DNA from: Triticum aestivum
Lineage: Eukaryota; Streptophyta; Magnoliopsida; Poales; Poaceae
Assembly (NCBI RefSeq): GCF_018294505.1
Contig: NC_057808.1
Coordinates: 223,775,325-223,839,324, forward strand
Length of the DNA: 64,000 nt
Reading direction: 5' to 3'
The notes beneath the pieces are model-generated. The model had not been told where the DNA came from. It saw only the letters and a program-made list of their open reading frames with translations, and did no database searches. Below are positions 10,948 through 23,393 of the stretch, in pieces. Made by a program: the position numbers and the translations under genes. Position 1 is the stretch's first letter. Every line of letters starts with the position of its first letter.

Positions 10948-12603
10948 TGGAAGTGCAACTAATCCCTGGGTGGTTTTGGTAAATTTTAACAACATATACC
11001 TCATTGAACTAATACTCTTTCAAGATAATCATTTCAGAAAGTTCAATGATTGGCATGGCATGGACTAGAGATGTGGACCCCTCAAAATGCTAAGGACACA
11101 TATTGGCTCAAGCTCAAGACTCTACATTTTCATTTTAGTGATCCAAGATCACATTGGGTCCATAGGAAAAGACAATACTATTAAAAGGGTATGAGGTCTT
11201 GCTTAATGGCTTGCTTGCTCAAAATGCTTAGTGATATGCTCCAAAGCCCTCAATCACTTTCTCATTTCCACATATGTCCCAAACCAAAAGTCAAACTCAG
11301 CCCCACCGATTTGATCTATCTGGCGCCACTGAGTTCATTTGACATAGCCATAGTTAGAAACCCTAATCGGTTCGGTCTCACCGATAGGGATCTCGGTCTC
11401 ACCAAGATGGGATTGCAAACTCTCTGTTTCCCTTCGTAACATTTCGGACTAACCGAGATGAGGATCGCTCCCACCGAGTTCGCAAGGCACACTCTCTGTT
11501 TCCTTTTCATAACGTTTCGGTCTCACCGAAATGAGCGATCGGTCCCACCGAGTTTGCCTGACCAACTCTCTGTTTGCCTATTACAGAAATCGGTCTCACC
11601 GAGTTCATGTGATCGGTCTCACCGATATTACATTATGCCCTAACCCTAATGAAATTGGTCCCACCGAGTTGACATGTCGGTCCCACCAAAAATCCTAACG
11701 TTCACATTTTGAACTAAATCGGTCTGACCGAGTTTGACTATTCGGTCTCATCAAGTTTGGTAAATTGTGTGTAACAGTTAGATTTTGTGTGGAGGCTATA
11801 TATACCCCTCCACCCTTCCTCCATTCGTGGAGAGAGCTATCAGAACATGCCTACACTTCCAACATTCATTTTCTGAGAGAGAACCACCTACTCATGTGTT
11901 GAGACCAAGATATTCCAATCCAACCACAAGAATCTTGATCTCTAGCCTTCCCCAAGTTGCTTTCCACTCAAATCATCTTTCCACCAAATCCAAATCTATG
12001 TGAGAGAGTTGAGTGTTGGGGAGACTATCATTTGAAGCACAAGAGCAAGGAGTTCATCATCAACACACCATCTACTACCTTTTGGAGAGTGGTGTCTCCT
12101 AGATTGGTTAGGTGTCACTTGGGAGCCTCCGTCAAGATTGTGGAGTTGAACCAAGGAGTTTGTAAGGGCAAGGAGATCACCTACTTCGTGAAGATCTACC
12201 CAAGTGAGGCAAGTCTTTCGTGGGCGATGTCCATGGTGGGATAGACAAGGTTGCTTCTTCGTGGACCCTTCGTGGGTGGAGCACTCCGTGGACTCGCGCA
12301 ACCGTTACCCTTCGTAGGTTGAAGTCTCCATCAACGTGGATGTACGATAGAACCACCTATCGGAACCACACCAAAAATCTCCGTGTCTACATTGCGTTTG
12401 CTCCCTCCAAACTCCTCCCCTTTACCTTCATATGCAATGATTTACATTCCGCTGCTATACTCTTAGATTTACATGTGTAGGTTGATTGCTTGACTTGTGA
12501 TAAGTTGCTAAAATCTGCCAAGACTGAAAATTGGGAAAAGGCTAGATTTTTATTTGGTCAAGTAGTCTAATCACCCCCCTCTAGACATACTTTCGATCCT
12601 ACA
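10948..12603 (+). repeat. X 3' LTR
   Basis: It matches 1753-3388, including the palindrome array (about 11296-11760), the TATA box at 11797-11804 and the CCTACA end. Differences are scattered point changes plus small indels, for example an extra AGAGAGAACC near 11877. X is therefore not a very recent insertion. Confidence 0.92.
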
Positions 12604-12608
12604 CTGCT
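12604..12608 (+). repeat. Target-site duplication of X, right copy (CTGCT)
   Basis: It follows the 3' LTR directly and matches 1748-1752 at four of five bases. Confidence 0.75.
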
Positions 12609-14155
12609 GCACCCTCCAAGCCCAAGCACAAAGCTCCAGCTGCTGCACCTAAGCCTATAGCTCCAAAGAGATCCAACAGAACAAGGCCCCAGTGCCAGAA
12701 GTTCAAGAAGATGAAGAGCCCCAAGTGCTCAGGAAATTAAAGCCTAAGATTCCAGATCACAATGATGAACATCCAGTGGCTGAGAACATGAAGCTGAGGA
12801 AGTATAATGCATTGAGACTATGGAGGAAAACTGATCCATATGCTACAAGGAGAAGAACTGTTGTTGATTATCGTTTCCACACCAGAGAACAACAAGACTT
12901 TTATGAGACAATTTTGCTTGACAAGAAGCCAATTGTGAGTGGTATGAAGTGGGTTGATTGGAAGTACATAGATGCCAATGAGGACTACTTCCCCCACATT
13001 CATGAGAGCTTCAGGTTGACTGGAGTTGATGCATTTGTTGGACAAGAGCTCACCAAGTGGAATGATGAAATGGTGATGCAATTTTACTCCACTGCACATT
13101 TTTACCCAGATGGAGAGATTGTGTGGATGACTGAGGGCACCAGATACCAGTCATAAATCTCAGAGTGGGCTGCTCTTGTCAATGCCCCAGCAGAAGGAGA
13201 GAATGATATTGATGTCTATGGAAAACCCAGGATGGATCATAACACTATGGCTCACATGTACAAGCCCATTCCTGATAAATCTCTAGAGACTCACAAGGTT
13301 GGTTCTATCTGTCATCTGCTTGCTGGTTTGGGCACTACCAACTACATCTTGAGGCATACATTGTTGCCCAAGTCTAGAGATGAGAGAATGATCCATGGTC
13401 ATTCCATCAACCTGCTGCATTTATTTGACATACCACAGAAGTTCAAGGTCATGAGTCTGATTGTAGAGACAATCAAGAGGACAGCTGCAGACCAAAAGAG
13501 GTCATGTGGATATATACCACATATTCAAATGTTGATTAATTCCAAGGTTGGAACTGGCACATATCTGCTTCACAGAGAGCATCATCCTCTTAGGCCGGAA
13601 TTTGAGGACAATGAAGTGGTGATGGATGCTTCACATCCAACATCAGTTGAGGCCCAGGAGAAGGCTGAGAAGGCAAAGGCTGTCAAAGCAGCAAAGGCAG
13701 CAAGTGCTCCAGATGCATCCATAGTGAATCTCAAGACCAAGCAAGATCAACTCACATATCTGCTACAAGCAACTCTAGGGATAGAGAAGAGTTTGGCCAA
13801 CTTAACCAAGAATAATGAGAGCCTAGAGCGGATTGTTGAAGATAAGATGTATAATCTTGATGTCAAGGTCCCAAAGATCCAATCCATTGTTGAGAAGCTG
13901 AGAGATAATGTTGAGCATAGAGATGATAGACCTACCACTGACAGGTTCCAGATAGTGCCTAGGGCACAGAGGTCATCAGCTGAGCCAGTTGCAGATATAA
14001 GACCACTCACTCTGCTCGTGCCACCAGTGTCCACTCCACCTGCTAAACAGACATTAGCTGAAGCATTTGCAGACGCACTTCTCTCAATGCCGTCTATGCA
14101 CACCAGAGCAACAAGCCAGAAGACCCCTTCAGGAGCTCCCGGAGATCGTGCCTAG
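12604..14155 (+). pseudogene. X' ORF2, 3' part
   Basis: This continues the 1487-1752 fragment after the insertion. It runs through a Lys/Pro/Ala segment, the globular region (VDYRFHTREQQDFYETI, KWNDEMVMQFYSTAHFYPDG, HKVGSICHLLAGL, TLLPKSRDERMIHGHSINLL, RSCGYIPHIQMLI), a coiled coil (about 13740-13920) and a Pro-rich tail ending at 14153-14155. One indel near 12680 shifts the frame, and TAA at 13154-13156 interrupts the globular domain. It is otherwise co-linear with X ORF2 to the end. Here the coiled coil is uninterrupted, whereas X has two stops there, so the two copies decayed independently. Confidence 0.8.
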
Positions 14156-14665
14156 AGTGTCATATAGCACTATACGTTTTTGAACTTTTTGGTAACTTGT
14201 TGCCAATGGGGGAGAAAGTGTATAGATCATAGGCTTCGAGAGAGAGAGAGAGAGTCGTTTGCTTCTTTGTTGGTTTTTCATTTGCCTTGCTACTTTGTTT
14301 GGTTGATGCTACTTGATGCTACTTATCGTGCTATGCTCGTGAGATACCTTGTGTGATCATGTGTTTGATCATATTGTGCTTAATGTGTGCTTATATGCCT
14401 ACCTCTATGATTGCTTGTGTATGATCACTCACTTATATCTTTGGTGATGCGTGCATGTTATTCTACTCTTATCATTTTGTGCACTCCACCAAGATGTATG
14501 TGACATGGAAGAGTGACCCAAGATCCTAATCGATTGTGCATTTGCATTCAAATGCAAATTTTAAATAATGCACAAATTTAGGGGAGCTCTTGCTTATCAC
14601 ATACTTCTCAAAGCGACTATGTATTTCATTCATTTTATCATTTGTCGAAACTTTGATCTATATGT
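14156..14665 (+). other. X' 3' non-coding region
   Basis: It is homologous to 9483-9964 of X, including GCCAATGGGGGAGAAAG and (GA)n near 14237. It carries the uninterrupted version of the S1 target site and ends near CTTTGATCTATATG, where element A's truncated LTR begins. Confidence 0.75.
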
Positions 14666-15947
14666 TGTGGGGGACGCGCCCTAGGGGGGCACCCCCAACC
14701 TTGTGGGGCCATCGTGACCTCTTTGACCTAGATCTTCCTCCTATATATTCACATATATTCCAGAAACAGCAGAAGCATCCACGAAAACACTTTTCCATTG
14801 CCGCAACCTTCTGTTCCCGTGAGTCCCATCTTGGGGCCTTTTCCGCCATCCTGCCGGAGGGTGATTCGATCACGGAGGGCATCTACATCAACTCTATTGC
14901 CCTTCCGATGAAGCGTGAGTAGTTTACCTCAGACCTACGGGTCCACAACTAGTAGCTAGATGCCTTCTTCTCTCTCTCTGATTCTCAATACCATGTTCTC
15001 CTCGATGTTCTTGGAGATCTAGCCGATGTAATCTTCTTTTGCGGTGTGTTTGTCGAGATCCGACGAATTGTGGATTTATGATAAGCTTTTATATGAATAT
15101 TATTTGAATCTTCTCTGAATTCTTATATGCATGATTTGATATCTTTGTATCTCTCTTCGAACTATCGGTTTGGTTTGGCCAAATAGATTGGGTTTTCTTG
15201 TAATGGGAGAGGTGCTTAGCTTTGGGTTCAATCTTGCGTGATTTCACCCAATGACAAAGTAGGAGTAGCGAGACACGTATCGAATTGTTGCCATCGCGGA
15301 TAAAAATATGGGGTTTACATCATATTGTGTGAGTTTATTCCTCTACATCATGTCATCTTACTTAAGGCGTTACTCCGTTCTTTATGAACTTAATACTCTA
15401 GATGCATGATGGATAGCGGTCGATGTGTGGAGTAATAGTAGTAGATGCAGGCAGGAGTCGATCTACTTGACACGGACATGATGCCTATATTTCATAATCA
15501 TTGCCTTGGATATCGTCATAACTTTGCACTTTTCTATCAATTGCTCGATAGTAATTGTTCACCCACCGTATTATTTGCCTTCATGAGAGAAGCCTCTAGT
15601 GAAACCTATGGCCCCGGGGTCTATTTTCCATCATATTAGTTTTTGATCTACTATTTTGCAATCTTTCATTTTCAGATCTATAAACCAAAAAAAACCAAAA
15701 ATATTTTATCTTTTATTTATCTATCTCTATCAGATCTCACCTTTTCAAGTGACCGTGAAGGGATTGACAATCCCATTATCGTGTTGGGTGCAAGTGTTTG
15801 ATTGTTTGTGCAGGTATTGGTGATTTGCGTGTTCTTCTCCTACTGGATTGATACCTTGGTTCTTAACTGAGGGAAATACTTATCTCTACTATGCTGCATC
15901 ACCCCTTCCTCTTCAAGGAAAAACCAACGCAAGCTCAAGAAGTAGCG
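14666..15947 (+). repeat. A 5' LTR (5'-truncated)
   Basis: It is co-linear with 20190-21482, starting in the GC-rich block GGGGGACGCGCCC and including a TATA-like CTATATATTC at about 14741. It runs to CTCAAGAAGTAG. The break removes the first part of U3. Confidence 0.85.
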
Positions 15948-15958
15948 GGAAGAATTTC

Positions 15959-15976
15959 TGGCGCCGTTGCCGGGGA
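15959..15976 (+). other. Primer binding site of A
   Basis: TGGCGCCGTTGCCGGGGA, the common Triticeae gypsy primer site, lies about 10 bases after the LTR end. A degraded second copy (about GGTAACGTTGCCGAGGAG) occurs about 60 bases downstream. Confidence 0.85.
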
Positions 15977-16276
15977 GATTTATGCCAAGTCAAGATTAGT
16001 CTCCTGTCAACTTGCCAATTTTTGGTAACGTTGCCGAGGAGATCTACATCAAGCCTACCAAGTACCCATCATAAATTCTCATCTCTTGCATGACATTATT
16101 TGCCATTTGCCTCTCATTTTCCTCTCCCCCACATCTAAAATGTTTTCAGAAAAATACAAAAATATTTGCCTTTTTATTTGCCTTCTTTCTGTTTGCCCTT
16201 ATGTCTTACTTGCTTTGTTTGCTCATTTGCTTGGCATAATTGTGTATTTTATTCAAAAACAGGAAGCAAAGAGTTT

Positions 16277-16876
16277 ATGGATCCTCGTCCACTTGCTAAT
16301 CTTTTTAAGAGATCCAATTATGATGAACCAATTGCTAGTGTTTTGTGTCCACTAGACTATCTTTATGAAGTTTTGCTTGAAATTCGTGAATCTGAAAATT
16401 GTGATGAAGTTTTAAAAGAAGAAATTTATGAAGTGATTCACGATAGCTCCTTGAATGAAAAGCATGATTGCAATGATGTTATTACAAATTCTATTGATGT
16501 CAATTGTGCTAATAATATGCAAAACCCTAAGCTTGGGGATGCTAATTTTGCTATGTCCACTACTTGTTGCAATGATCAAGATTGGGGTGATTTTTCTTAT
16601 GATCTTGAAAATTTATTTAAGCCCCATGATGATTATGATATTGATAATAGTGTTTGCAATAATATTGAAAGTGGGTTTGGAAGAGTCTCAACTCTAGGTA
16701 ATAATGATCCCACTACCTTGGAGTATGATCAATCTTATGAATTTTTTGATAAAAGTGGGCTTGGAGAGGTCCTGACTTTATTTGATAATCCCACTATTTT
16801 GGAAGAGTGTCAACTTTGCATGCATGTGGATCATGTTGAGAATATGTTTTGTGATAGTTATATTGTTGAATTTTAA
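16277..16876 (+). CDS. Element A small acidic ORF, unknown function
   Basis: An uninterrupted frame of 199 codons starting MDPRPLANLFKR. I chose this ATG because the sequence before it is leader-like and low-complexity. The protein is rich in Asp, Asn, Glu and Cys and has no motif I recognise: no zinc knuckle, no protease signature and no clear membrane segment. Its position, right after the leader, is where gag would be, so it may be a gag replacement or a degenerate gag. A PPT-like AAGCTTGGGGATGC at 16529-16543 lies inside the frame and is translated as PKLGDA. The frame is open although the element lacks pol, which hints at recent mobility with borrowed enzymes. Confidence 0.55.
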   Translation: MDPRPLANLFKRSNYDEPIASVLCPLDYLYEVLLEIRESENCDEVLKEEIYEVIHDSSLNEKHDCNDVITNSIDVNCANNMQNPKLGDANFAMSTTCCNDQDWGDFSYDLENLFKPHDDYDIDNSVCNNIESGFGRVSTLGNNDPTTLEYDQSYEFFDKSGLGEVLTLFDNPTILEECQLCMHVDHVENMFCDSYIVEF

Positions 16877-19800
16877 TATGATTCCATATGTAATTATTAT
16901 GAGAGAGGAAAATATTGTGGTAGAAACTTTCATGTTACTAAATTACCTCTCGTTATGTTGAGATTGCTATTGTTTCTTTCTTATTCCTTGCATATGCTAG
17001 ATCTTGCTTGCCTTGCTAATTTGTTTTCCTATAAAATTCCTATGCATAGGTAGCATGTTAGACTTAGATTTGTTTGTCACATGTTTTAAGATGCTCCCTT
17101 TGTGTTTCAATGATTATCTTTCATGTGAGCATCATCGAAATCTCAATGCCTAGCTAAAAGGCTTTAAAGAAAAGCGCTCGTTGGGAGACAACCCAATATT
17201 TTAATTTCCTGTTTTATTGAGTATACACATTATTACCTCTGTAGTAATTTTTTTGGTGTTTTAATTAGTGTTTGTGCCAAGTAAGACCTTTGGGATGGCT
17301 TACGGTGATAGTTGATTTGATCTTGCTGAAAAACAGAAACTTTTGCGCTCAGTCCCAGAATTGTTAAAAACCACACAAGCGTGATAAAACACCGACTCTT
17401 TTTGCACAAGATTGATATAAAATTGCCTCTGTTGTCCTAATTTTTTTAGAATTTTTGGAGTTACAGAAGTATTCGAACTTTACAGATTACTACATACTGT
17501 TCTGTTTTTGACAGATTCTGTTTTCTATGTGTTGTTTGCTTATTTTGGTGAATCTATGGGTAGTATCGAGGGGTATGAACCATGGAGAAGTTGGAATACA
17601 TTAGATATTACACCAATAGAAATAAAGAATGAGTTCACAACAGTACCAAAAGTGGTGATTTTATTTTCTTATACTAGCGAATCTCATGAGATTTTCTGTT
17701 GAGTTTTGTGTTGTGAAGTGTTCAAGTTTTGGGTGAAGATTTGATAGATTATGGAATAAGGAGTGGCAAGAGCCTAAGCTTGGGGATGCCCAAGGCACCC
17801 CAAGTTAATATTCAAGGACAACCGAGAGCCTAAGCTTGGGGATGCCCCGGAAGGCATCCCCTCTTTCGTCTTCGTCTATCGGTAACTTTACTTGAGGCTA
17901 TATTTTTATTCACCACATGATATGTGTTTTGCTTGGAGCGTCTTGTATGATATGAGTCTTTACTTTTTAGTTTTCCACAATCATCCTTACTGTACACATC
18001 TTTTGAGAGCGACATGCATGAATCGTGATTTATTAGAATACTCTATGTGCTTCACTTATATCTTTTGAGCAAGGCAATTTTGCTCTAGTGCTTCACTTAT
18101 ATCTTTTTAGAGCATGGCGATGGTTTTCTTTTATAGAAATTTTTGAACTTTCATGCTTCACTTATATTATTTCGAGAGTCTCTCTAAACAGCATGGTAAT
18201 TTGCTTTGGTTATGAATTTAGTCCTAATATGATGGGCATCCAAGAGGAATATAATAAAAACTTTCATATAAAGTGCATTGAATACTATGTGAAGTTTGAT
18301 TCCTTATGATTGTTTTGAGGTATGAGGATGGTGATATTAGAGTCATGCTAGTGAGTAATTGTGGATTGTATAAATACTTGTGTTAAAGTTTGTGATTCCC
18401 GTAGCATGCACGTATGGTGAACTATTATGTGATGAAGTCGGAGCATGATTTATTTATTGATTGTCTTCCTTATGAGTGGCGGTCGGGGACGAGCGATGGT
18501 CTTTTCCTACCAATCTATCCCCTAGGAGCATGCGCGTAGCACTTTGGTTCGATGACCAATAGATTTTTGCAATAAGTATGTGAATTCTTTATGACTAATG
18601 TTGAGTCCATGGATTATACGCACTCTCACCCTTCCACCATTGCTAGCCTCTCTTGTACCGTGCAACTTTCGCCGGTACCATACACCCACCATATACCTTC
18701 CTCAAAACAGCCTCCATACCTACCTATTATGGCATTTCCATATCCATTCCGAGATATATTGCCATGAAACTTTCCATCGTTCCGTTTATTATGACACACT
18801 CCATCATTATCATATTGCTTTGCATGATCATGTAGTTGACATAGTATTTGTGGCAAAGCCACCGTTGATAATTTTTATACATGTCACTCTTGAGTCATTG
18901 CACATCCTGGTACACTGTCGGAGGCATTCATATAAAGTCATATTTTGTTCTAAGTATCGAGTTGTAATTCTTGAGTTGTAAGTAAATAAAAGTGTGATGA
19001 TCATCATTATTAGAGCATTGTCCCATGTGAGGAAAGGATGATGGAAGCTATGATTCCCGCACAAGTTGGGATGAGTCTCCGGACTTTACAAAAAATAAAA
19101 GAGGCCAAAAGAAGCCCACAAAAAAATGAGAGAAAAGAGAGAAAGGGCAATGTTACTATCCCTTTTCCACACTTGTGCTTCAAAGCAGCACCATGATCTT
19201 CATGATAGAGAGTCTCCTATGTTGTCACTTTCATATACTAGTGGGAATTTTTCATTATAGAACTTGGCTTGTATATTCCAATGATGGGCTTCCTCAAATT
19301 GCCCAAGGTCTTCGTGAGCAAGCAAGTTGGATGCACACCCACTTAGTTTCTTTTTGAGCTTTCATAAACTTACAGCTCTAGTGCATCTGTTGCATGGCAA
19401 TCCCTACTCACTCACATTGATATCTATTGATGGGCATCTCCATATCCCATTGATACGCCTAGTTGATGTGAGACTATCTCCTTCTTTTTGTCTTCTCCAC
19501 AACCACCATATTCTATTCCACCTATAGTGCTATGTCCATGGCTCACGCTCATGTATTGCGTGAAAGTTGAAAAGGTTTGAGAACATCAAAAGTATGAAAC
19601 AATTGCTTGGCTTGTCATCGGGGTTGTGCATGATTTAAATATTTTGTGTGATAAAGATGGAGCATAGCCAGACTATAAGATTTTGTAGGGATAGCTTTCT
19701 TTGGCCATGTTATTTTGAGAAGACATGATTGCTTTATTAGTATGCTTCAAGTATTATCGTTTTTATGTCAATATTAAACTTTTGTTTTAAATCTTATTGA

Positions 19801-19892
19801 ATAAAGAAAATTACATGGATAAATATGTTAGGTAGGATTCCACATCAAAAATTCTGTTTTTATCATTTACCTACTCGAGCACGAGCAGGAAT
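16877..19892 (+). other. A internal non-coding region with repeated motifs
   Basis: I see no coding sequence longer than chance frames. It holds the AACCCAA-type leader block near 17190, two PPT-like copies (17775-17790 and 17831-17845), and three direct copies of TGCTTCACTTATAT (near 18050, 18090 and 18154). A segment at about 18160-19185 is shared, inverted, with fragment C (29639-30635). Confidence 0.65.
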
Positions 19893-19908
19893 TAAGCTTG
19901 GGGATGCT
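19893..19908 (+). other. Polypurine tract region of A
   Basis: TTAAGCTTGGGGATGCT sits directly before the 3' LTR start TGATACGTCTCC. Confidence 0.7.
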
Positions 19909-21482
19909 TGATACGTCTCCAATGTAACTATAATTTTTTGTTGTTCCATGCTATTATATTATCTGTTTTGGATGTTTTATATGCATTAATATGCTATTTT
20001 ATATTATTTTTGGGACTAACTTATTAACCTAGAGCCCAGTGCCAGTTTCTATTTTTTCTTGTTTTTGAGCTTCGTAGAAAAGGAATACTAAACGGAGTCC
20101 AAACGGAATAAAACTTCACTATGATTTTTCTTGGACCAGAAGACACCCATGGGACTTGGAGTGCAAGTCAAAAGAGCCATGAGGCGGCGGCAAGGGAGGA
20201 GGGCACGCCCGAGGGGGGTGCCCCCTACCTTGTGGCCCCCTCGTGACCTCTCTGACCTAGATCTTCCTCCTATATACTCACATATATTTCAGAAACACTA
20301 GAAGCATCCACGAAAACACTTTTCCACCAACGCAATCTTCTGTTCCCATGAGACCCCATCTTGGGGCCTTTTCCGGCATCCTGCCGAAGGGCGATTCGAT
20401 CACGGAGGGCATCTACATAAACTCTATTGCCCTTTCGATGAAGCATGAGTAGTTTACCTCAGACCTACGGGTCCATAGCTAGTAGCTAGATGGCTTCTTC
20501 TCTCTCTCTCTCTTTGATTCTCAATACCATGTTCTCCTCGATGTTCTTGGAGATCTATCCGATGTAATCTTCTTTTGCGGTGTGTTTGTCGAGATCCGAT
20601 GAATTGTGGATTTATGATCAGCTTATCTATGAATATTATTTGAATCTTCTCTGAATTCTTATATGCTTGATTTGATATCTTTGTATCTCTCTTTGAACCA
20701 TCAGTTTGGTTTGGCCAACTAGATTGGTGTTTCTTGCAATGGGAGAGGTGCTTAGCTTTGGGTTCAATCTTGCGTGATTTCACCCAATGACAAAGTAGGG
20801 GTAGCGAGACATGTATTGAATTGTTGCCATCGAGGATAAAAAGATGGGGTTTACATCATACTACATGAGTTTATTCCTCTACATCATGTCATCTTACTTA
20901 AGGCGTTACTCCGTTCTTTATGAACTTAATACTCTAGATGCATGCTGGATAGCAGTCGATGTGTGGAGTAATAGTAGTAGATGGAGGCAGGAGTCGGTCT
21001 ACTTGACACGGACGTGATTCCTATATTTCATAATCATTGCCTTGGATATCATCATAACTTTGCGCTTTTCTATCAATTGCTCGACAGTAATTTGTTCACC
21101 CACTGTATTATTTGCCTTCATGAGAGAAGCCTCTAGTGAAACCTATGGCACCCGGGTCTATTTTCCATCATATTAGTTTCCAATCTACTATTTTTCAATC
21201 TTTTATTTTCATATTTATAAACCAAAAAACCCAAAAATATTTTATCTTTTATTTATCTCTCTCTACCAGATCTCACCTTTGCAAGTGACCGTGAAGGGAT
21301 TGGCAACCCCTTTATCGCGTTGGGTGCAAGTGTTTGATTGTTTGTGCAGGTACTGGTGATTTGCGCATTCTTCTCCTACTAGATTGATACATTGGTTCTT
21401 AGCTGAGGGAAATACTTATCTCTACTATGCAGCATCATCCTTTCCTCTTCAAGGGAAAAACCAGCACAAGCTCAAGAAGTAG
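19909..21482 (+). repeat. A 3' LTR
   Basis: It starts TGATACGTCTCCAATG and ends near CTCAAGAAGTA. The GC-rich block with GGGCACGCCC...GGGGGGTGCCCCC is at about 20200-20230, and a TATA-like CTATATACTC follows near 20270. Confidence 0.85.
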
Positions 21483-21808
21483 TACTATACTGTGTGCACC
21501 ATGGGTTAGGGCGGCGTTTATTGGGGTAGGGGTCGGTGATTTGGGTGGAAGGTGTCATGCCGGTTGTCGGGGCATGTGGGATGTAGAAGGAGGAGGAGGA
21601 GGATGGGGGTCAGGTGTGGATTACCTGCCTGGATCGACGAGGCCGAGCAGCGTGAAGGAGGGTTGGCGACGAGGAGGCAGTCCTGCAAGCAAGGAGTGAA
21701 GGTTTGAACTTGGAAAGGAAGGCGGAAACAGGGGAAATGTGGCTTTTGGTAAGGGGGAGGGGGTGGGGAGGTAGATATTTCTGCGGAAGCCGAAAATTTG
21801 GCTCAGTG
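21483..21808 (-). other. Unit U, left part: GC-rich exon or leader-like sequence
   Basis: It lies between the end of A and the start of B and joins 28844-29638 once B is removed. On the minus strand it is pyrimidine-rich, then CpG-rich, with GATCCAGGCAGGTAATCC (about 21615-21632) as a plausible splice donor. It resembles the leader and first exon of a plant gene. I do not recognise the protein. Confidence 0.4.
21804..21808 (+). repeat. Target-site duplication of B, left copy (CAGTG)
   Basis: It directly precedes the left LTR end TGATTGCTTG and pairs with CGGTG at 28839-28843, with one mismatch. Confidence 0.7.
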
Positions 21809-23393
21809 TGATTGCTTGTATCTGCGTTGGTATTTCCCCGAAGAGGAGAGGATGATGCAGCACAACAACGGTAAGTATTTCCCTCAGTTGTGAAACCAAG
21901 GTTATCAATCCAGTAGAAGAACCAAGCAACACTATGTAAACAACACCTGCACACAAATAAAAATACTTGCAACCCAACGCGTAAGAGGGGTTGTCAATCC
22001 CTCCTCGGTATTGAGATAGATTAAATTGTATGAGATTGGATAAATAGATCTAGTGAAAACACAAAATAAAATAAATAAAGAAAAACTGCAACAAGGTATT
22101 TTTGGGTTTTTGGAATAATAGATCTAAAAACAATATGATAGAAAATAGACCCGAGGGCCATAGATTTCACTGGTGGCTTCTCTCGAGAAAATAACATACG
22201 GTGGGTAAATAAATTACTGTTGGGCAATTGATAGAAGAGCAAATAATTATGACGATATCCAAGGCAATGATCATGTATATAGGCATCACGTCCAAGATTA
22301 GTAGACCGACATCTGCCTGCATCTACTACTATTACTCCACGCATCGACCACTATCCAGCATGCATCTACTGTATTAAGTTCATGGAGAAACGGAGTAATA
22401 CAATAAGAACGATGACATGATGTAGACAAGATCTATTCATGTAGGAATTAGACCCCTTCTTTTTATCCTTAATAGTAATGATACATGCATGCATCGCTAC
22501 CCCTTCTGTCACTGGGTGAGAACACCGCAAGATCGAACCCATCACAAAGCACCTCTTCCCACTGCAAGAAAAATCAATCTAGTTGGCCAAACCAAACCAA
22601 AGTTTCGGAGAAGAAATACGAGGCTATAATAATCATGCATATAAGAGATCAAACAAGACGCAAATAATATTCATAGATAGAACTGATCATAAACTCACAA
22701 TTCATCGGATCCCAACAAACACACCGCAAAAAGTCATCACATTAAATAGATCTCCAAGAACATCGAGGAGAACATTGTATTGAGAATAAAAAAGAGAGAA
22801 GAAGCCATCCAGCTACTACCTACGGACCCGTAGGTCTGTGGTAAACTACTCACGCATCATCAGAGGAGCACCAATGAGGATGATGAACCCCTTCGTGAAC
22901 GTGTTCCCCTCTGGCAAGGTGCCAGAAAAGGGCTCTAGATTGGATCTCGTGGTTCTGGAACTTGCGGCGTCTGGAATTGTGTTTCGTCGACTACCCTAGG
23001 GTTTTTGGAATATTTGGGTACTTATAGAGTTGAGAGGCGGTGGAAAGGACCTCCGTGGGCCCCACCACCCATCAGGGCACGCCAGGGGCCTCTGGCGCCC
23101 AAGTGGGTGGTGGGCCCCACGGGCCTTCCCTCGTGCATTTCCTTCGCTCCCAAGTTGTCTTCTAGGTAGAAAAAGTCTCCAAAAAGTTTCGTTGTGTTTG
23201 GACTATGTTTGACATGGATATTCTGTGAAGTAAAAGACAAGCAAAAAAACAGCAACTGGCATTGGGCACTATGTCAGTAGGTTAGTCCCAGAAAATGATA
23301 TAAAGTTGCTATAAAATTAATGTAAAACATCCAAGAATTATAATATAACAGCATGGAACAATAAAAAATTATAGATACGTTGGAGACGTATCA
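21809..23393 (-). repeat. B 3' LTR
   Basis: Read on the minus strand it starts TGATACGTCTCCAACG and ends CAAGCAATCA. It contains a large GC-rich inverted repeat at about 23050-23125. It matches 27252-28838 throughout. Confidence 0.88.

Larger units (their letters stand above)
1753..12603 (+). mobile_element. Element X: full-length non-autonomous Ty1-copia (SIRE/Maximus-like gag, no pol, extra ORF2)
   Basis: A 10.85 kb element with two LTRs of about 1.64 kb (TGAAAG/TGGAAG at the start, CCTACA at the end), a methionine-tRNA-type primer binding site and a purine tract before the 3' LTR. The internal part holds a copia gag with CCHC knuckle and long coiled coil, a promoter-like interval, then ORF2. 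No protease, integrase, reverse transcriptase or RNase H is seen between gag (ends 5650) and ORF2 (starts 7412), so mobility would need proteins in trans. Gag and ORF2 both carry stops and frameshifts. A solo LTR sits at 9965-10893; without it the element would be about 9.9 kb. The host sequence is an older copy of the same family. Confidence 0.88.
1487..14665 (+). mobile_element. Element X': old, truncated non-autonomous copia copy, split by element X
   Basis: Two separated pieces, 1487-1752 and 12604-14665, form one continuous copy of the same family as the element nested in it. The left piece starts inside ORF2, so the LTR, gag and internal promoter are lost. The right piece carries the rest of ORF2 and the 3' non-coding region, and ends at about 14665, roughly 40 bases before its own 3' LTR would begin, where a truncated gypsy LTR takes over. 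Removing X (1753-12603) and one copy of CTGCT joins the two ORF2 pieces in frame. Confidence 0.85.
14666..21482 (+). mobile_element. Element A: non-autonomous gypsy retrotransposon, 5' LTR truncated
   Basis: It has a first LTR lacking about 280 bases at its start (14666-15947), a primer binding site, one small ORF, about 3 kb of non-coding internal DNA, a polypurine tract and a full 3' LTR (19909-21482). No gag, protease, RT or integrase is recognisable. The LTR opening TGATACGTCTCC resembles the Sabrina/WHAM/Fatima kind of wheat gypsy LTR, but the family is not verified. With the 5' end lost, no target-site duplication can be checked. Confidence 0.85.
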
